Below, piece by piece: positions 16,974 through 26,048 of a stretch of DNA of 64,000 bases. The notes under the pieces were generated by a model that saw only the letters and a list, made by a program, of their open reading frames with translations, did no database searches and had not been told where the DNA came from. The stretch lies in assembly GCA_022767285.1 (NCBI GenBank), contig JALENY010000027.1, positions 24,123 to 88,122 on the forward strand, given 5' to 3'. The translations under genes and the position numbers were made by a program. Within the stretch, counting starts at the first letter, position 1, and each line of letters starts with the position of its first letter. This DNA comes from Lachnospiraceae bacterium (GTDB lineage: Bacteria > Bacillota > Clostridia > Lachnospirales > Lachnospiraceae).

Positions 16974-17088
16974 GTCGAGTTGAACAGAAAAAGACTGGTC
17001 TGAAAGAAAAAACGGAAAGGATGCTTTGGCAGTTTTGTCAACTGCTGTAATGATTATGGAAAACAGAAATGAAAAGGGAGATGGAAGA

Positions 17089-17316
17089 ATGCAGGAATAT
17101 GAAGCAGTGTGGGAGATTTTTAATCTGTGTGCCAACAATCAGATGAGGGATGTTTTTATTGAAGAAATTGAATGTGAAGATCCGGAACTGTATATCAAAA
17201 ACAAGTTTAAAGACAAAGAGCTGAAGTATGAAAAGACGGTGAAAAGCGATGGTACAATCATTTTTGATATCATAACTTCAGGGATCAAGCAGAGATATAC
17301 ATTTACACCATTTTAA
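17089..17316 (+). CDS. Small conserved-looking hypothetical protein
   Basis: A 75-residue acidic soluble protein ([20 protein letters not shown] start, [10 protein letters not shown] near the end), without membrane segments or known motifs. The ATG at 17089 follows GGGAG at 8 bases; earlier in-frame starts (17056, 17026) lack this. It is single-gene between the divergent xpt and csoR. I do not recognise the family. Confidence 0.55.
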   Translation: MQEYEAVWEIFNLCANNQMRDVFIEEIECEDPELYIKNKFKDKELKYEKTVKSDGTIIFDIITSGIKQRYTFTPF

Positions 17317-17334
17317 CCGGTGCAGATTCTGCTC

Positions 17335-17359
17335 TATTGTGTTATAATGGAACACAATA
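17335..17359 (+). promoter_or_regulatory. csoR promoter -10 inside a 25-bp perfect inverted repeat (probable operator)
   Basis: TATTGTGTT (17335-17343) and AACACAATA (17351-17359) form perfect 9-bp arms around a 7-base centre. The extended -10 TGT-TATAAT (17340-17348) lies within it. A repressor bound here would block transcription, so this is probably the autoregulatory operator of the CsoR-type protein 58 bases downstream. It does not resemble the GC-rich CsoR sites known from copper operons. Confidence 0.65.
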
Positions 17360-17416
17360 CAATACGGGAAAAGAGGAAACTGATAAAAGCAAAAAACGAA
17401 AAAGAGAGAAGAAAAT

Positions 17417-17779
17417 ATGAGTGAACAAAAACAATATGAACACGAACACCTTATGCCGGATGGATCCATTGTGCGTCATGCACACGAAGGAAATGGCCAT
17501 CTGCATAATCATACTCACAGCCATGCAAAAACAAAGGCAGTTATCAATCGATTGTCCAGAGCAATAGGGCATCTGGAGTCCATTCGACGCATGGTGGAAG
17601 AAGGAAGAGATTGTACGGAAGTGCTGGTACAGCTGTCGGCGGTAAAAGCAGCGATCAATAATACCGGAAAAGTGATTCTGCAGGATCATATTGAGCACTG
17701 TATAGTTGATGCGGTAGAAGAGGGAAACAAACAGGCACTGGATGATCTGGCTATGGCTATTGATCGTTTTATAAAGTAA
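17417..17779 (+). CDS. CsoR-family metal-sensing repressor with His-rich N terminus
   Basis: A 120-residue all-helical DUF156/CsoR protein. Its Cys66, His91 and Cys95 match the C-H-C spacing of the copper site in CsoR (25 and 4 residues apart). The first 38 residues hold nine histidines, in runs such as HNHTHSH, which could bind Ni, Cu, Zn or Co. It has its own promoter and terminator and no transporter next to it, so its targets lie elsewhere, possibly including the metal ATPase at 9.8 kb. The metal specificity is not certain. Confidence 0.88.
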   Translation: MSEQKQYEHEHLMPDGSIVRHAHEGNGHLHNHTHSHAKTKAVINRLSRAIGHLESIRRMVEEGRDCTEVLVQLSAVKAAINNTGKVILQDHIEHCIVDAVEEGNKQALDDLAMAIDRFIK

Positions 17780-17825
17780 GAACACGAAATCAGCCAAAGC
17801 AGTAATATAAGTGGAATTAGGTATT

Positions 17826-17872
17826 AGCAGAAAAACGCAGGTGATGAATGGCACCAGGTTTTTCTGCTTTTT
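17826..17872 (+). terminator. Terminator after csoR
   Basis: AGCAGAAAAA (17826-17835) pairs with TTTTTCTGCT (17859-17868), followed by TTTT. The 434-base gap to 18213 otherwise holds the LexA-controlled promoter at 17988-18034. Confidence 0.8.
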
Positions 17873-17987
17873 ATTTGTTAAATCCAGCAATAATTGTATG
17901 GCAGCCGAGGTACAGATCATTTGCTCAGTGGTGTGGATGCGGTAAGCAGCACCTGTAGTATAAAAATCAAATAATTCATATATGGGG

Positions 17988-18034
17988 TTTACAGGAACAA
18001 ATGTTCGTGATAGAATGTAGTCGAACAGATGTTC
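17988..18034 (+). promoter_or_regulatory. SOS promoter with two LexA boxes
   Basis: TTTACA (17988-17993), a 17-base spacer and TAGAAT (18011-18016). The first LexA box GAAC-AAAT-GTTC (17995-18006) fills the spacer and the second, CGAAC-AGAT-GTTC (18022-18034), lies just downstream of the start site. Both fit the Gram-positive consensus CGAACNNNNGTTCG. This layout predicts tight LexA repression with induction by DNA damage. Confidence 0.88.
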
Positions 18035-18213
18035 CTGGTGCGGGGGTGAATGAAAAGAAAGCACTTGGACCGGATCTAATGGCGAAGAGGTTGAGAAAAA
18101 CTGGGAATTGCAAATACCGGCTTCTAAATGCCGCGGAAAGAAGCGCTGAGAACCAGAATCAAACATTTTCTGGTAGCGTTTCAAAAACATAAAGATGTAC
18201 CCGGGGGGATCGG

Positions 18214-19560
18214 ATGTTAATTCAGGAAAATATGAGTATAAAGGAAAAGCTGAACATTCTTGCAGATGCGGCAAAATATGATGTGGCCTGCACTTCCAGC
18301 GGACGAGACCGCAAAAATGACGGAACGGGTATCGGCAGCTGTGTATCCAGCGGACTGTGCCACAGTTTTGCAGCGGATGGCAGATGTATTACGCTCTTGA
18401 AAATACTGTTTACCAATGAGTGCGTATTTGATTGTAAATACTGCATAAATCGAGCGTCCAACGATGTGGTGCGTACATCTTTTACGCCGGAGGAGGTTTG
18501 CCGACTGACGATCGGGTTTTACCGAAGAAATTACATCGAAGGGCTGTTCTTAAGCTCCGGTGTCCTGCACAGCCCCAATTACACGATGGAACTGCTGTTT
18601 CAAACGGTGTATAAGCTGCGCACGGAATATCATTTTCAAGGTTATATTCATCTGAAAGCAATTCCCGGAGCCTCTCAGGAGATTATTGACCGGGTGGGAT
18701 ATTATGTGGATCGTATGAGCATCAACCTGGAACTGCCTACAGCAGATGGACTGAAAAAACTCGCACCACATAAAAGCAGGAATACGATCTTAAGACCCAT
18801 GCGGGAGATTCAGAAAAAAGTTAAAGAAAGCAAGGAAGAGCTGATTGTATATAAACAGGCCAGGCCTTTCGTACCGGCAGGTCAGAGTACCCAGATGATT
18901 ATTGGTGCGACCGGGGAAACCGACTACCAGTTGGTTCAAGTGGCTCAGTCGTTGTATCGGCAGTTTGATTTAAAACGCGTCTTTTATTCGGCTTTTGTGA
19001 ACGTCAATGAGGACAGCAGCCTTCCGGCGACTCAGAACGGACCGCCGCTTCTCCGGGAACATCGGCTGTATCAGGCAGACTGGTTGATGCGGTTTTATGG
19101 TTTTAAAGGAGAAGAACTGTTAAGTGAATCCAAACCGAATTTTAATACACTTCTGGATCCGAAATGTGACTGGGCTCTCAGCCATCTGGAAGAGTTTCCC
19201 ATAGAGGTATCGGAGGCAGATTATCATGCGCTTCTTCGGGTTCCTGGGATTGGCCCCACCTCTGCCTGGCGAATTGTGGGAGCGCGAAAACACGGCACTT
19301 TGACGTTTGACAACTTGAAAAAGATGGGAGTAGTTTTAAAACGCGCTCTGTATTTTATTACCTGTAACGGTAAAATGATGTATCCTACAAAGCTGGAGGC
19401 CGATTATATTTTGCGCAATATGCTGGATCCGAGAGAAAAGCTTCCCGTAAATCCCAGGGAAATTAAATATGAGCAAATGTCACTGTTCGACTGCGGATTG
19501 ACAGATGAAAACCAGGTGCTGTCACCGGATCCGTTTCGCACATTCATAGCTCAGGGATAG
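18214..19560 (+). CDS. Putative DNA modification/repair radical SAM protein (TIGR03916-like)
   Basis: A 448-residue radical SAM enzyme with the cluster motif CVFDCKYC (Cys70, Cys74, Cys77). The C-terminal half has a helix-hairpin-helix, RVPGIGPTSAWRIVGA, that suggests DNA contact. The family is known as a radical SAM protein paired with a uracil-glycosylase-related partner, and that partner follows here. The chemistry is unknown. An in-frame ATG at 18232 (MSIKEKLN) matches the usual family start and may be the real one. Two LexA boxes precede the gene, so it is DNA-damage inducible. Confidence 0.88.
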   Translation: MLIQENMSIKEKLNILADAAKYDVACTSSGRDRKNDGTGIGSCVSSGLCHSFAADGRCITLLKILFTNECVFDCKYCINRASNDVVRTSFTPEEVCRLTIGFYRRNYIEGLFLSSGVLHSPNYTMELLFQTVYKLRTEYHFQGYIHLKAIPGASQEIIDRVGYYVDRMSINLELPTADGLKKLAPHKSRNTILRPMREIQKKVKESKEELIVYKQARPFVPAGQSTQMIIGATGETDYQLVQVAQSLYRQFDLKRVFYSAFVNVNEDSSLPATQNGPPLLREHRLYQADWLMRFYGFKGEELLSESKPNFNTLLDPKCDWALSHLEEFPIEVSEADYHALLRVPGIGPTSAWRIVGARKHGTLTFDNLKKMGVVLKRALYFITCNGKMMYPTKLEADYILRNMLDPREKLPVNPREIKYEQMSLFDCGLTDENQVLSPDPFRTFIAQG

Positions 19561-19704
19561 TAGGCTGTACGTATTCTGATCGGGAATCGGATGTAAGTTC
19601 TTCTGGTTCGTAAAACGGTCAGTACGCGCCTTATGTCGGATGGCTGTGCGCATTTTCCGGCCTGGAGCAGAGAAAATCCGGTTTACATGGGAGGTATAAT
19701 GCTT

Positions 19705-20517
19705 ATGAAATATGTATTTCAGTGTGAAGATTCAATGATAGGTATTTTTACCGGGGTTTATGATGCCTGGGACAGCCGTGTGGGCCATGACAATGTGGAA
19801 CTGCGTACAGAAAAAAGTGAAAATCTGGAATTGTTCTGTGAATACATTGATGTACATCCGGATGAGAAAAAAGCGGAAAAAGTCCGCAGAAGCATTTATC
19901 GGAAGCTGGGAGCCGGTGTTTATCATGACATCACGGTCTGTGTGTACGGCACTTTTTCTGATAAGGCGAATGCGATTTATCATACGCTGGTGGACTGCCT
20001 TTCACCACAGGGAAGCTTGTATGGGAAAAAGATGCCCTCCGGGTTCCATCCGGGCGGAACGGGCTCCAATTATCTGGAAAATCTGTGCAATCCCTATGTA
20101 AAGCGCGTTTCGGAAATGAAGAGGAATATTTGGATGGAACAGCATCGCATGCTTCAGTTCATACGTTTCCGCGAACTGCATAATGGTATTTTGTTTGCGA
20201 AAATTGATCCGTGGCACAATGTACTTCCGCTGATAGCAGATCATTTTTCTGATCGCTTTCCTCTGGAACGGTGGATGATCTACGATGGAGGTCGTCAGTA
20301 TGCGCTGGCCCATGAGCCGGGAAAAGGCTGTCTGTTTATGGAGCAGATTACAATACGGGAAGAGTATCTGGAAAACTATGCAGATGTGGAGGGAAATTAT
20401 GAGGAACTCTGGTGGAATTTTTGTCAGAGTATTGCCATTGAATCGAGAATGAACAGGAAGCTCCAGCAGCATTTTGTCCCGTTGAAGTTCCGCAAGAACA
20501 TGGTGGAGTTTTCGTAG
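19705..20517 (+). CDS. Radical-SAM-linked putative DNA repair protein (TIGR03915/DUF4130-like)
   Basis: A 270-residue protein starting YVFQCEDSMIGIFTGVYDAW, the family signature. The middle has KRVSEMKRNIWMEQHRMLQFIRF, and the C-terminal half ends KFRKNMVEF. In many bacteria it is the fixed partner of the preceding radical SAM protein, sometimes fused to a uracil-DNA glycosylase domain; no such fusion is present here. GGGAGG at 19689-19694 supports the ATG at 19705 (or 19699). With 144 bases between the genes and no terminator, it probably shares the SOS transcript. Confidence 0.85.
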   Translation: MKYVFQCEDSMIGIFTGVYDAWDSRVGHDNVELRTEKSENLELFCEYIDVHPDEKKAEKVRRSIYRKLGAGVYHDITVCVYGTFSDKANAIYHTLVDCLSPQGSLYGKKMPSGFHPGGTGSNYLENLCNPYVKRVSEMKRNIWMEQHRMLQFIRFRELHNGILFAKIDPWHNVLPLIADHFSDRFPLERWMIYDGGRQYALAHEPGKGCLFMEQITIREEYLENYADVEGNYEELWWNFCQSIAIESRMNRKLQQHFVPLKFRKNMVEFS

Positions 20518-20549
20518 GAATAAGTGGCAGAGCGTATAATACATAAATG

Positions 20550-20578
20550 TTTTCCACGAAATTGTTTTATGGTATACT
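20550..20578 (+). promoter_or_regulatory. Possible promoter of the helicase gene
   Basis: TATACT (20573-20578) preceded by TGG as extended -10, with a poor -35 (TTTTCC, 20550-20555). No LexA box is seen here, so the helicase may be expressed both from this promoter and by read-through from the SOS operon. Confidence 0.4.
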
Positions 20579-20705
20579 ATATCATAAAGCCGAGAGGTCA
20601 TCTGCGGTTCTTCTTTGGGATCATTACAGAAAAATCGCTATGATCTGTGCGGGTTTAGAATAAACAGAAAAATAAAATTGGTCTGAGAACCAACCATAAG
20701 ACATT

Positions 20706-23093
20706 ATGAGTAAAAAACAAAAAATACGTATTTCCGTACGCAGCCTGGTGGAGTTTATCCTGCGTTCGGGAGATCTGGACAATCGAAAAAGTGCATCAGC
20801 CGACCGCGAAGCCATGCAAAAAGGCAGCCGTCTTCACCGGAAGATACAAAAGCAGATGGGGGCTTCCTATCGTGCGGAAGTTCCGCTCTCCATTGAGAAA
20901 GAATACGAGGATTTTTTCCTTGTTGTGGAGGGAAGGGCAGACGGGATCATAGAAGAACCTGAGCTAGTGGTAATCGATGAGATAAAGGGTGTCTATATGG
21001 AACTGAAATATCTGGAAAAACCGATATTGGTCCATGTGGCTCAGGCAAAATGCTATGCCTATATTTATGCGCAGCAGAAGAAAAAGCAGCGTATGGGCAT
21101 TCAAATGACATATGCGAATCTGGAATCAGAGGAAATCAAACAGTTTCAGGAAGAGTATTCCTTTGAAGAACTGGAAACATGGTTTACGGATCTGATTGCG
21201 TCCTATTATAAGTGGGCCGAATTTCAGTATCGCTGGCGTATCCGCCGGAATGAGTCCATGGAAAATATGGAGTTCCCTTTTCCATACCGAAAAGATCAGC
21301 GTAAAGTGGTTCTTTCCGTGTATCAGACAATTCGGAGGAAAAAGGGGCTTTTTGTTCAGGCTCCTACCGGAGTGGGAAAGACTATGTCTGTCGTATATCC
21401 GGCTGTGCGGGCAGTCGGTCAGGGATTTGGTGAAAAGATTTTTTATCTGACAGCAAAAACGATCACGCGAACGGTTGCGGAAGAAGCATTTGGCATTCTT
21501 CGTGAAAAAGGGCTGTGCTGTAAAGTGATTACTTTGACAGCAAAAGAAAAAATGTGTATCTGTCAGGAACCCGACTGCAATCCGGTCAGCTGCCCAAGAG
21601 CCAGTGGACATTATGATCGAGTTAATGATGCGGTCTTTGATCTTCTGGTTCATTCGGAGGCTTTTGATCGCGATACCATTCAGCAGAAGGCCGAGGAGTG
21701 GAATGTATGTCCCTTTGAGATGTGTCTTGACCTTTCGATGTGGGCGGATGCTGTAATCTGTGATTATAATTATGTTTTTGATCCGAATGTTCATCTTCGA
21801 CGATTTTTTGGTGATGGGGTTAAAGGTGAGTATATCTTTTTGATCGATGAAGCCCACAATCTGGTGGACCGGGGACGGCAAATGTATAGCGCGGCAATTT
21901 TCAAAGAGCATGTATTGGCGGCGAAAAAGCTGGTGAAATCTTATTCCAAAAAACTGGAACGCTGTCTGGAAAAAGTGAATAAACGAATGCTGGCATACAA
22001 GCGAGAATGTGAGAGTTATGAGATCCTCAGTTCTGTCGGGGATTTGGCCATGGCTCTGATGACTTTGATGGGTGAATTGGAATTGTTTTTGGAAGAGCGG
22101 CGGAAAGGCCTTGCAGAGACCGCGGTGGAGCAGGTTCCTCTGAAAGATGAGGATGGGAAGGCACTGCTGGAATTCTATTTTGAGGTGAGAGATTTCCTCA
22201 ATATTTATGAACTTCTGGATGAGAATTACGTAATCTATTCGGAACTGGATGAAGAGAATCAGTTCCGGGTTCAGCTATATTGTGTCAATCCGGCACAGAA
22301 CCTTCACAATTGCATGAGTAAGGGTGTTGGGAGAATCTATTTTTCTGCTACTCTGCTTCCGATTCAGTATTATAAGAAGCTTCTTTCTGCGGAGCCTTTG
22401 GATTATGAGACTTATGCGGAGTCACCCTTTGAGGAGAAGAACAAACTGCTTCTGGTGGGAGGAGATGTCAGCAGCCGTTATACAAGAAGAGGTTATGGGG
22501 AATACCGGAAAATAGCGGAATATATTGCAAAGCTCGTATCAGCAAAAAAAGGAAATTATCTGGCATTCTTCCCTTCCTACAAGTTGATGCAGGATGTGTT
22601 TCAAATCTATCGTGATAAATATGAGCGGCCGGATGTGGACTGGATCATTCAGACGCCATCCATGCATGAAGAAGAACGAGAGATTTTTCTGGAAAATTTT
22701 GAAACTGAGAATCCCAATACTTTGATTGGATTTTGTATCATGGGAGGCATTTTTTCAGAAGGAATTGATTTGATCGGTAAAAAGCTAATAGGTGCAGTCA
22801 TTGTGGGAACCGGTATTCCCCAGATCAGCAACGAGCGGGAAATCTTAAAAGACTATTATAAGGAAAATGGGTTTGATTATGCCTATCGTTTTCCGGGTAT
22901 GAATAAAGTGCTGCAGGCCGGAGGCAGGGTGATTCGCTCCAAAGAGGATCGAGGTGTGATTCTTCTTCTGGATGACCGTTTCCTTGAACCGGAGTACCTT
23001 CAGTTATTTCCTATGGAGTGGAAATGGTATCAGCCATGCCACCTTGGGAATGTGATGCAGTGTCTTGATGTATTCTGGAAAAGCGATGTATAG
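20706..23093 (+). CDS. PD-(D/E)XK nuclease fused to a DinG/XPD-type Fe-S helicase
   Basis: A 795-residue protein. The N terminus (about 35-125) has the Cas4/AddB-like nuclease pattern His44, Asp79 in GRADG, Glu92-x-Lys94, and Gln113 in VAQAKCYAY. Then comes a superfamily 2 helicase: Walker A APTGVGKT (219-226), Fe-S cluster cysteines between about 284 and 340 (CICQEPDC, SCPRA, CPFEMC), DEAH (381-384), and C-terminal motifs including GRVIR. It should unwind 5'-to-3' and trim DNA during repair. The start at 20706 has almost no Shine-Dalgarno sequence; the protein start ISVRSLVEFILRSGD fits the family. Confidence 0.9.
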   Translation: MSKKQKIRISVRSLVEFILRSGDLDNRKSASADREAMQKGSRLHRKIQKQMGASYRAEVPLSIEKEYEDFFLVVEGRADGIIEEPELVVIDEIKGVYMELKYLEKPILVHVAQAKCYAYIYAQQKKKQRMGIQMTYANLESEEIKQFQEEYSFEELETWFTDLIASYYKWAEFQYRWRIRRNESMENMEFPFPYRKDQRKVVLSVYQTIRRKKGLFVQAPTGVGKTMSVVYPAVRAVGQGFGEKIFYLTAKTITRTVAEEAFGILREKGLCCKVITLTAKEKMCICQEPDCNPVSCPRASGHYDRVNDAVFDLLVHSEAFDRDTIQQKAEEWNVCPFEMCLDLSMWADAVICDYNYVFDPNVHLRRFFGDGVKGEYIFLIDEAHNLVDRGRQMYSAAIFKEHVLAAKKLVKSYSKKLERCLEKVNKRMLAYKRECESYEILSSVGDLAMALMTLMGELELFLEERRKGLAETAVEQVPLKDEDGKALLEFYFEVRDFLNIYELLDENYVIYSELDEENQFRVQLYCVNPAQNLHNCMSKGVGRIYFSATLLPIQYYKKLLSAEPLDYETYAESPFEEKNKLLLVGGDVSSRYTRRGYGEYRKIAEYIAKLVSAKKGNYLAFFPSYKLMQDVFQIYRDKYERPDVDWIIQTPSMHEEEREIFLENFETENPNTLIGFCIMGGIFSEGIDLIGKKLIGAVIVGTGIPQISNEREILKDYYKENGFDYAYRFPGMNKVLQAGGRVIRSKEDRGVILLLDDRFLEPEYLQLFPMEWKWYQPCHLGNVMQCLDVFWKSDV

Positions 23094-23161
23094 ACTTGTT
23101 ATTACAGGAAAATTATGGGTTGACAACAATCCGTCAGCTGATGTACTATAATTACATCGAC

Positions 23162-23196
23162 AAAGACGTCCTTTATAGGGCGTCTTTTTCTTTTTT
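23162..23196 (+). terminator. Terminator after the helicase
   Basis: AAAGACGTCC (23162-23171) pairs with GGGCGTCTTT (23178-23187) with one wobble, then TTC and a T run. A TTGACA (23120-23125) and TACTAT (23144-23149) lie just before it, 18 bases apart, so a very short transcript is possible. Confidence 0.85.
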
Positions 23197-23274
23197 ATTG
23201 AACCTGCTTAAGTGAGGATCCAGTTCTGAACATAAATGCTTAGGCGGGACTTCGTCAGGAAATGGGGTGGAAAT

Positions 23275-24588
23275 ATGCAAAATCTAATTGATCGAACAGC
23301 TGAAATTAATAAGATGTTAGCCCGTTACGGAGTAAAGTTCGGAATCTATAAAAATAACGTCTTTAAAGAGCAACTGTTTCCCTTTGATCCACTGCCCCGA
23401 ATCATTACCAAAGAAGAATACATTCCTCTGGAAAAAGGTCTGATTCAGCGCGTGGATGCATTAAATCTGTTTTTAAAGGATGTTTATACGGACAAGCAAA
23501 TTGTGAAAGACGGTGTCATACCGGAAGATTTTGTCTTTTCCTCTTCCGGATATCTGCCCGAATGTGAGGGTATGGTGCCTCCAAAAGGCATATACAGCCA
23601 TATATCCGGTATCGACCTGGTGCAGGCAAAAGATAAATCCTGGTATATACTGGAAGACAATCTCAGGATCCCTTCCGGTGCATCCTATCCGTTGATCGCA
23701 AGAGAACTTTGCCGGAGAGCTTCACCGCAGACTTATCAGAGCAATCGCATTATTGATAACCGGAATTATCACAAACTCCTGCGAGATACCATGGAAAATG
23801 TCAACTGTGGCGGGATTCCGGTAATCATGACACCGGGTCGCTACAACGCCGCTTATTTTGAACATTCCTATCTGGCTGAGCGAAGCGGTTGTGTGCTAGC
23901 CATGTGCAGTGATCTGTTTGTTAATGAAAATGTTTTGTATTACCGCGACTACAAGGGCGAGAAAATGCGCGTGGGCGTAATTTACCGGAGAATATCCGAT
24001 GAATACCTGGACCCCATGACATTTAACAGTGAATCATTGATCGGTGTGCCGAATATTATGGATGTATATCGTGCCGGAAATGTGGCAATCGTCAACGCTC
24101 CGGGTAACGGGGTGGCGGATGACAAAGGCATTTACTATTTTGTACCCAAGATGATTCGGTATTATCTTAACGAAGAGCCGATTTTGAAAAATGCGCCTAC
24201 CTATCTGCCGTTCTATGAGGAGGATCGTAAGTATGTTCTTGATAATCTGGAGAAACTAGTCATTAAGGATGTGGCAGAAGCCGGCGGATACGGAGTTATT
24301 TTCGGTCGGGATCTGACAAAAGAACAGCTGGAAAATATGAAGCAGCTTCTGATCAGAGAATCCAGACGTTTCATTGCCCAGGAAGTCATTGATTTCCTTG
24401 ACCTGGATATCATGGAAGGTAACGAACGTGTTCCAAGAAAAGCAGATCTGCGCGCATTTGTTTTAAGCGGAGAGACCACAAAAGTATGGGCAAGCGGACT
24501 GACCCGATTTTCCCGACAGGCGGATTCCTTTGTGGTCAATTCTTCTCAGGGAGGAGGTTTTAAAGATACATGGGTATTATCTCAGTAG
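23275..24588 (+). CDS. Circularly permuted ATP-grasp protein (COG2308 type)
   Basis: A 437-residue protein of the circularly permuted ATP-grasp family (formerly DUF404/DUF407). Recognisable segments are FPFDPLPRII near the N terminus, YILEDNLRIPSGASY, and the C-terminal VIKDVAEAGGYGVIFG and QEVIDF. ATP-grasp enzymes form amide or peptide bonds using ATP. The natural substrate is not known; Iyer and colleagues (2009) proposed peptide or amide tagging. The ATG at 23275 follows GGGGTGG. It overlaps the alpha-E gene by 19 bases, so the two are translationally coupled. Confidence 0.9.
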   Translation: MQNLIDRTAEINKMLARYGVKFGIYKNNVFKEQLFPFDPLPRIITKEEYIPLEKGLIQRVDALNLFLKDVYTDKQIVKDGVIPEDFVFSSSGYLPECEGMVPPKGIYSHISGIDLVQAKDKSWYILEDNLRIPSGASYPLIARELCRRASPQTYQSNRIIDNRNYHKLLRDTMENVNCGGIPVIMTPGRYNAAYFEHSYLAERSGCVLAMCSDLFVNENVLYYRDYKGEKMRVGVIYRRISDEYLDPMTFNSESLIGVPNIMDVYRAGNVAIVNAPGNGVADDKGIYYFVPKMIRYYLNEEPILKNAPTYLPFYEEDRKYVLDNLEKLVIKDVAEAGGYGVIFGRDLTKEQLENMKQLLIRESRRFIAQEVIDFLDLDIMEGNERVPRKADLRAFVLSGETTKVWASGLTRFSRQADSFVVNSSQGGGFKDTWVLSQ

Positions 24589-25271
24589 ATAAAGCGAATA
24601 ACCTGTTCTGGCTTGGCCGGTATACGGAGCGGGTTTTTACAACACTTCGAAAGTTTTTCCGGGTATACGACCATATGCTGGATGACTCGGATCAGGATAA
24701 CGGGAATAGTATTCTGAACTACCGCGAGTATTGCGGAAGACTGGCGATTCCGGATATTTACCTCAATGAGCAGGATTTTGTCACGCGGTATCTTTTTGAC
24801 CGGGACAATCCGGATTCTCTCGTTTCCAATATGGAGCGGGCCTATGATGATGCGATTGTGCTTCGTGATGAAGTGAGCAGCCACGTGCTTGGATATATTC
24901 AGTTGGCGCTGGATACCTTTGATGGTGCGAAAAATGCCAACATGCCGATCTTCGCACTGCAGCCGGTGATCGATGACCTTTTCGCGTTCTGGGGCTGTGT
25001 AGATGACTATGTGGAAAACGAAGAATGCAGAAATATTATTAAGACAGGAAAATACCTGGAACGTCTGGATCTATATCTGCGTCTGGACTATCGTATGCAG
25101 GATATTGAAAAAGAGTATTCTAAGATGCTGAACCGTTTGAATAAAACAAAACTGCATATCAATATGGAAAAACTGGAGGAGCTGACAGCGATAATAAACA
25201 AGAAAACGGAATTGACGGAGAATTATCGCGAGGCGTTGAACTGTCTGGGAGAAATTGTTGAGGTGATATAG
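24570..25271 (+). CDS. Alpha-E domain protein (DUF403, COG2307 type)
   Basis: A 233-residue all-helical protein. It opens with ISVDKANNLFWLGRYTERVF, the hallmark of alpha-E domain proteins, and has a late IIKTGKYLERLDLYLRL helix. No catalytic residues are known; it is the invariant partner of permuted ATP-grasp proteins and may be a scaffold or substrate carrier. It overlaps the ATP-grasp gene and its stop is directly followed by the GTG start of the transglutaminase gene. Confidence 0.9.
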   Translation: MGIISVDKANNLFWLGRYTERVFTTLRKFFRVYDHMLDDSDQDNGNSILNYREYCGRLAIPDIYLNEQDFVTRYLFDRDNPDSLVSNMERAYDDAIVLRDEVSSHVLGYIQLALDTFDGAKNANMPIFALQPVIDDLFAFWGCVDDYVENEECRNIIKTGKYLERLDLYLRLDYRMQDIEKEYSKMLNRLNKTKLHINMEKLEELTAIINKKTELTENYREALNCLGEIVEVI

Positions 25272-26048
25272 GTGAGGAAACTGAAGTTTCATTATCGCAC
25301 TGTCATGCGTTTTGATCCTCCTGTTTGCCGACACAGCTATGCAGTGCGGTGTGTGCCTGTGGATACACAGGCACAGAAGATTCAAATCGAAAGCCGCTAT
25401 GTGAAGCCGGCAGATTCTTTGAACGAGACAGTGGATGGCTTTGGCAATCATCGATATGTGGGTTACTGCCAGGGATACCACAGCGAGTTTGAGTACGAAG
25501 TCCGCGGAGTGGCGGAAGTGGAATCCATGGTACTGCAAAAAGAGGCACTTCACCCAATCTTCAAGTATCCCTCCAAGTTTACGAAACATGAGCCTGAAGT
25601 GGTGGAACTGTATAGAAAAATGTGCCCTTTGGAGGGAGACGAACTTCAAAGGGCAGTTTTTATGATGAACTATCTGTACGAGCATTTTGAATATGTTCCG
25701 GGGGTGACCAATATTGATACGACGGCGGCAGAGGCCATTCGTCTTGGAAAAGGTGTCTGCCAGGACTATGCACATATTATGATCGCATTGTGCAGATTTG
25801 CAAGGATTCCTGCCCGCTATGTGGTGGGCATGATGATCGGAGAAGGGGCGACCCACGCCTGGGTGGAGATTTATTATAATCACGGATGGTATGGATTGGA
25901 TCCTACTAATAATCTACATGTGGATGATTACTATATTAAAATAGCTCATGGGAGAGATTATGAAGACTGCGTGGTGGATCGGGGCCGGTTCTACGGACCG
26001 ACGACACAGCATCAGGAAGTATATGTACAAGTGGAGGAAATTGAGTAA
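25272..26048 (+). CDS. Transglutaminase-like cysteine protease family protein
   Basis: A 258-residue protein with an N-terminal bacterial transglutaminase-like domain (FHYRTVMRFDPPV) and a core holding the triad Cys163 in GKGVCQDYAH, His195 in THAWVEI and Asp210 in GLDPTNN. It lacks a signal peptide, so it acts in the cytoplasm. The start is GTG, directly after the alpha-E stop. In this triad it is thought to cut or form the amide bonds made by the ATP-grasp enzyme; that role is inferred from constant linkage only. Confidence 0.9.
   Translation: MRKLKFHYRTVMRFDPPVCRHSYAVRCVPVDTQAQKIQIESRYVKPADSLNETVDGFGNHRYVGYCQGYHSEFEYEVRGVAEVESMVLQKEALHPIFKYPSKFTKHEPEVVELYRKMCPLEGDELQRAVFMMNYLYEHFEYVPGVTNIDTTAAEAIRLGKGVCQDYAHIMIALCRFARIPARYVVGMMIGEGATHAWVEIYYNHGWYGLDPTNNLHVDDYYIKIAHGRDYEDCVVDRGRFYGPTTQHQEVYVQVEEIE

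Noticed and set aside
16908..17000. Purine riboswitch in front of xpt
   Set aside because: The promoter leaves a leader of only about 30 bases and the conserved aptamer bases are absent.
18001..18192. 63-codon open frame upstream of the radical SAM gene
   Set aside because: Its start lies inside the first LexA box and upstream of the -10, it has no ribosome binding site and its composition is not protein-like.
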